Origin: Desertivirga arenae
GTDB lineage: Bacteria; Bacteroidota; Bacteroidia; Sphingobacteriales; Sphingobacteriaceae
NCBI RefSeq assembly: GCF_017355785.1
Contig: NZ_JAFEWE010000009.1
Span: 124,001-188,000, forward strand
Length of the DNA: 64,000 bases
Reading direction: 5' to 3'
The translations under genes and the position numbers were made by a program. Position 1 is the first letter of the stretch. Every line of letters begins with the position of its first letter. Below, piece after piece: positions 60,869 to 64,000 of this stretch. The notes under the pieces were generated by a model. The model was not told where the DNA came from, searched no databases, and saw nothing but the letters and a program-made list of their open reading frames with translations.

Positions 60869-61648
60869 ATGAAAAACGAAAGACCTACTATTTTGGTGGT
60901 TAATGACGACGGGATTGATGCACCGGGAATTCAAACTTTATTGCATGCAATGAAAGAGTTGGGTAATGTAGTGGTGGTAGCGCCAGATGGACCGCAGTCT
61001 GGAATGGGCCATGCTATTACTATTAGTCGTCCGCTGCGTTTAGACCGGGTTCATATTTATCCGGATGTAGAAATGTACAAAACCTCAGGTACCCCGGCGG
61101 ATTGTGTAAAACTCGCTGTTAATAAGGTTCTTCAGGGTAAGAAACCCGATCTATGTGTTTCTGGTATTAATCATGGCTTAAATCATTCCATCAACGTGAT
61201 CTACTCCGGAACTATGTCTGCCGCGGTCGAAGGAGCTATAGAAAGTATCCCATCAATCGGTTTTTCATATGATGATTTTACATATGATGCAGATTTTAGA
61301 AGCTGTGTGCCCTATGTTAAGGCTATTGCTAAGCAGGTGCTGGAGCATGGTTTGCCACAGGGTACCTTATTAAACGTAAATTTCCCTAAAACTAATAAGA
61401 TAAAGGGGCTGAAGATCTGCCGGCAAGCGAACGCTAAGTATGCCGAAGAATTTGATGAACGTTTGGATCCACATAAGCGTAACTATTACTGGTTGACCGG
61501 TGTTTTTCAGCATAACGATAAAGGTGAGGACACTGATGTGTGGGCTTTAGAGAATGGTTATGCTTCTTTGGTTCCCGTACAATTTGATCTTACCGCACAC
61601 CACGCAATTCCTTATTTAAATACCTGGAATATTAATGTTGAATCGTGA
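60869..61648 (+). CDS. surE: 5'/3'-nucleotidase SurE
   Basis: 259 residues. The acidic metal site is VNDDGIDAPGI (residues 10-20), and the family loops APDGPQSGMGHAIT and VSGINHGLNHSINVIYSGT (catalytic Asn/Ser-Gly) follow. SurE removes phosphate from nucleoside monophosphates. The mRNA may lack a leader. The next gene overlaps by 14 bp. Confidence 0.95.
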   Translation: MKNERPTILVVNDDGIDAPGIQTLLHAMKELGNVVVVAPDGPQSGMGHAITISRPLRLDRVHIYPDVEMYKTSGTPADCVKLAVNKVLQGKKPDLCVSGINHGLNHSINVIYSGTMSAAVEGAIESIPSIGFSYDDFTYDADFRSCVPYVKAIAKQVLEHGLPQGTLLNVNFPKTNKIKGLKICRQANAKYAEEFDERLDPHKRNYYWLTGVFQHNDKGEDTDVWALENGYASLVPVQFDLTAHHAIPYLNTWNINVES

Positions 61649-61895
61649 TAATGTTTGGTTAGGTACCGTTTTGGGACTGGTCCTGCCGGGAATAGCTTTT
61701 TTGATAGTGGAAGTTTTAAAAATGAATGTAAACTTTCTTAAGAAGGCTGATCTGTTATATATTGGGTGCGTAGCCTTGAACCTTCTAATTATGAAGTATT
61801 ACGCTAACCGATATATGGAATCAACGGCAAGAGGGATTATAGGATCTACCTTTATCTGCGCCTTCATCTTCTTTTTTTATAAAATGCAATTATGA
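61635..61895 (+). CDS. Small membrane protein between surE and lpxB
   Basis: 86 residues with three hydrophobic helices (VLGLVLPGIAFLIVEVL; LLYIGCVALNLLIM; IIGSTFICAFIFFFY). It overlaps surE by 14 bp and lpxB by 4 bp (ATGA), so it is coupled to both. No function is known. The place beside lpxB hints at an envelope role. Confidence 0.75.
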   Translation: MLNRDNVWLGTVLGLVLPGIAFLIVEVLKMNVNFLKKADLLYIGCVALNLLIMKYYANRYMESTARGIIGSTFICAFIFFFYKMQL

Positions 61896-63001
61896 GGTAT
61901 TATCTTATTGCCGGGGAAGCATCAGGGGACCTTCATGGTGCTAACTTGATGCGTGCACTGAAGGCAGAAGACCTCAACGCTGAATTTAGATTTCTCGGAG
62001 GGGATCTCATGACTGCTCAGGGTGGAGAAATTGTTAAGCATTATAGCGACATGTCATATATGGGCTTTGCTGAAGTTGTTCTTAATCTACGAACTATACT
62101 GAGGAATATGAAGCAGGCAAAAGCAGATTTGCTGCAGTACAATCCCGACGCTTTAATTCTTATTGATTTTCCCGGCTTCAATCTTAAAATTGCCGAGTTT
62201 GCTAAGCAGCATGGTATAAATGTTTATTACTATATATCTCCGAAAGTATGGGCATGGAACCAGAAACGGGTGTTGAAGATTAAAAAGGTGGTCGACAAGC
62301 TTTTTTGTATCCTTCCTTTTGAGGTTGACTTCTATAACGGCTGGGGAATGAAGGTTGACTATGTTGGAAATCCTCTGCTCGATGCTATAGCTGCTTTTAC
62401 TCCTGACAAGCAGTTCAGAGGCAGACATAACTTGACGGGAAAAAAGATAATAGCACTTCTGCCTGGAAGCAGAAAACAGGAGATTACCAAGATTCTACCT
62501 GAGATGCTGGAAACTGCCTCCCGCTTTCCTGAATATCAATTTGTTATAGCCGGAGCACCGAGCTTTAATGTAGCTTTCTATGACAAGTTTATTTTGGGGA
62601 GAAATATTCCTGTGGTTTTTAATAGCACTTACGATTTGCTAAAAAATGCAGATGCTGCCATTGTAACCTCGGGAACTGCTACTTTAGAAACTGCATTATT
62701 TCATGTTCCTGAAGTTGTTGTTTACAAAACCAGTGCTGTTTCTGTCGCTATTGCCCGAATGGTTATTAAGATCAGGTTCATTTCGCTTGTTAATTTAATA
62801 ATGGACAGACTGATAGTAAAGGAGTTAATTCAGGAGGATTGTAATTCTGAAAAGATAGGTGAGGAGTTAGAGCTTTTGTTGGGGGGAAGTTACAGGGAAG
62901 AAATGTTAAAGAATTATCAGGAGCTTTCCGATCGGATGGGAGATCCGGGTGCTTCTGAGAAGACAGCACGGCTTATAGTAAAAAGCCTCGGAGAAACATA
63001 G
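61892..63001 (+). CDS. lpxB: Lipid-A-disaccharide synthase
   Basis: 369 residues, GT19 family. It begins MRYYLIAGEASGDLHGANLM, the family start, and has the loops ALILIDFPGFNLKIA, YYISPKVWAWNQKRV and LLPGSRKQEITKILP. It joins UDP-diacyl-GlcN and lipid X at the inner membrane to make the lipid A disaccharide. It is the last gene of the surE-lpxB operon, and the terminator starts inside its 3' end. Confidence 0.96.
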   Translation: MRYYLIAGEASGDLHGANLMRALKAEDLNAEFRFLGGDLMTAQGGEIVKHYSDMSYMGFAEVVLNLRTILRNMKQAKADLLQYNPDALILIDFPGFNLKIAEFAKQHGINVYYYISPKVWAWNQKRVLKIKKVVDKLFCILPFEVDFYNGWGMKVDYVGNPLLDAIAAFTPDKQFRGRHNLTGKKIIALLPGSRKQEITKILPEMLETASRFPEYQFVIAGAPSFNVAFYDKFILGRNIPVVFNSTYDLLKNADAAIVTSGTATLETALFHVPEVVVYKTSAVSVAIARMVIKIRFISLVNLIMDRLIVKELIQEDCNSEKIGEELELLLGGSYREEMLKNYQELSDRMGDPGASEKTARLIVKSLGET

Positions 63002-63017
63002 TTCACCGAGGCTTTTT
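62981..63017. terminator. Terminator of lpxB, usable from both strands
   Basis: AAAAGCCTCGG (62981-62991) pairs with CCGAGGCTTTTT (63006-63017) around the lpxB stop codon. The AAAA/TTTTT flanks allow it to end transcription from the right as well. Confidence 0.85.
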
Positions 63018-63021
63018 CTAA

Positions 63022-63122
63022 TGACTTCAGGTTAAATTAACACAAATCAAAACATATCAACCTAACAAAATCTAACCACTTTATCTATCAAACAACAAAT
63101 CAACCTAATTCACCTGAAGTCA
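63022..63122 (-). repeat. Inverted repeat enclosing a cytosine-free stretch on the reverse strand
   Basis: TGACTTCAGGT (63022-63032) and ACCTGAAGTCA (63112-63122) are exact inverted copies. From 63032 to 63115 the plus strand has no G, so the reverse-strand transcript has no C. A direct repeat ATCAACCTAA lies at 63056 and 63099. It forms an 11-bp stem with a long unstructured loop, just downstream of the small ORF. Confidence 0.75.
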
Positions 63123-63127
63123 ACTAT

Positions 63128-63238
63128 TTATTTCTGGAGCCTGTTTCCGCTTTGATTTCTAACCGGTACCAGGGCAGGTGTTTTCTTTCTCAAACCATTC
63201 ACAAAGTCAGAAACCAATTCTTTTAATCTTTCAAACAT
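63128..63238 (-). CDS. Candidate small protein (36 residues), no known family
   Basis: Begins MFERLKELVSDFVNGLRKK and continues to NRLQK. It has no membrane segment, and its first 19 residues would form an amphipathic basic helix. A purine-rich AAAAGGGG lies 6 bases before the ATG and a good promoter sits 25 bases further up. The gap between lpxB and the sulfatase gene (383 bp) holds no other gene. I do not recognise the protein; the whole transcript could also be an RNA regulator. Confidence 0.45.
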   Translation of the reverse strand: MFERLKELVSDFVNGLRKKTPALVPVRNQSGNRLQK

Positions 63239-63262
63239 ATTAACCCCTTTTCTTAGTAATTG

Positions 63263-63293
63263 TAAACTTAATTAATTACGAGCCGAATTCAAA
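63263..63293 (-). promoter_or_regulatory. Promoter of the small gene, reverse strand
   Basis: Reading the reverse strand: TTTG at 63293-63290 (from TTTTTG), a 19-bp spacer, then TAAGTTTA at 63270-63263. This fits the Bacteroidota consensus with one change in the last base of the -7 box. Confidence 0.6.
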
Positions 63294-63384
63294 AATATTG
63301 TTCATTGCCAGATATTTAATTGATTTCTCAAGGCTTACAATACTGTTACGAACAGTGATTGTTAAAGGTTCGCTGAAAATAGAA

Positions 63385-64000
63385 TTATTGTTCAACGTCG
63401 TCCCAGTTAAATGCCGGATTTTCTGAGGTAGTTTTTGACTTCTTCATAAGAGATTTCAGCTCCTGTACCTTCGCATAGTTTGTTGAAGCAATATTATTTT
63501 TTTCACCAACATCGCTTCTTAAGTTATATAACTCTAACACCTCTGGTTTCCCTTTGTCTTTATATCGAATCAGCTTCCAGTTTCCTTGTAAAAGCGCCTC
63601 TTTGAACCCTTTCTCGCTGAATTGCCAGTAAAGGTATTCGTGTTGTTTCTGAGTATTACCAGACAGGGCGTTTACGAAGGAAATACCGTCAATATTGCCG
63701 GGAACGGTGGTTGATGTGAGTTGGCCGATTGTTGGCATCATATCCCAAAAAGCCCATGCATCTTCCCTTGTTTTTCCTGCAGGAACTCTTCCTGGAGCTC
63801 TTACGATAAGAGGAACACGAATTCCTCCTTCATACAGGTCTCTTTTTACTCCTCTTAAGGGGCCGCTGCTATTAAAGTAAGCAGGATCTCCGCCGCCTTC
63901 TTCATGAGGCCCATTGTCGCTGGTGAAAATAATATAGGTGTCGTTTTCTAAACCGAGGTTTTTGACTTGTTTGACAATGTTGGCCACATCCTGATCAAGC
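63385..64000 (-). CDS. Sulfatase (arylsulfatase-type), 3' part only
   Basis: The frame is open to the window edge, so the N-terminal part with the formylglycine site is missing. The 205 visible residues carry TYIIFTSDNGPHEEGG (metal-binding D-N and the following His of the sulfatase fold), GPLRGVKRDLYEGGIRVPLI, and the C-terminal ELYNLRSDVGEKNNIA motif. It would remove sulfate from a glycan or small ester outside the cytoplasm. Confidence 0.88.
   Translation of the reverse strand, partial: LDQDVANIVKQVKNLGLENDTYIIFTSDNGPHEEGGGDPAYFNSSGPLRGVKRDLYEGGIRVPLIVRAPGRVPAGKTREDAWAFWDMMPTIGQLTSTTVPGNIDGISFVNALSGNTQKQHEYLYWQFSEKGFKEALLQGNWKLIRYKDKGKPEVLELYNLRSDVGEKNNIASTNYAKVQELKSLMKKSKTTSENPAFNWDDVEQ

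Overview
The window looks like chromosomal DNA of a Bacteroidota bacterium, most likely a member of Sphingobacteriaceae (Pedobacter or a close relative). The evidence is gldF/gldG, a SusC/SusD pair, TonB receptors with an N-terminal carboxypeptidase-like domain, a LytS/LytTR two-component pair, the parA-parB-DUF5683-dapB-lepB order, and promoters of the Bacteroidota type (TTG or TTTG, about 19 bp, TAnnTTTG). Base composition is moderate and fairly even. I see no transposase, integrase, phage gene or CRISPR array. The genus is not certain.

Region 1 (1-20.8 kb) is mostly housekeeping. It holds the end of an outer-membrane barrel gene, gldFG (gliding/T9SS ABC accessory), dnaN, a DUF4397 lipoprotein, a DedA protein, an S1/P1-type nuclease or phospholipase, rpsT, radC, pheT, a ZapB-like coiled coil, zapA, a 6S RNA that I infer from its fold, rny, two small membrane proteins, a secreted HEIGH metallopeptidase, a TonB receptor with a beta-helix lipoprotein partner, and a Gfo/Idh/MocA oxidoreductase.

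Region 2 (20.9-47.8 kb) is the most interesting part. After a two-domain acyltransferase comes a DeoR-type regulator, then about 24 kb of genes that together form a peptidoglycan-fragment (muropeptide) utilisation locus: a NagX-like membrane protein, NamZ exo-muramidase, SusC/SusD, a calcineurin-PQQ protein, an NlpC/P60 endopeptidase, a Tat-type Ala-Glu epimerase, a NagZ-like GH3 fused to a beta-lactamase domain, a second serine hydrolase, MurQ, a sodium:solute symporter, a D-lactate dehydrogenase-type FAD/Fe-S enzyme, and a NagB-PIG-L fusion. Read as a pathway, muropeptides are imported and trimmed, the peptide is cut to L-Ala-Glu and epimerised, MurNAc-6-P is split to GlcNAc-6-P and D-lactate, and both products enter central metabolism. 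Tandem TGC-type direct repeats with an exact 10-bp period lie upstream of three units of this locus and are good candidates for the DeoR operators. No MurNAc kinase and no NagA are visible.

Region 3 (47.8-64 kb) has a tRNA-like 3' fragment, a LiaF-like membrane protein with a LytS-type kinase and LytTR regulator, an FMN reductase, parAB, a DUF5683 protein, dapB, lepB, purL (reverse), surE, a small membrane protein, lpxB, and the 3' part of a sulfatase gene (reverse). Between lpxB and the sulfatase there is a candidate small gene with a good promoter, a 36-codon ORF and a transcript stretch without cytosine.
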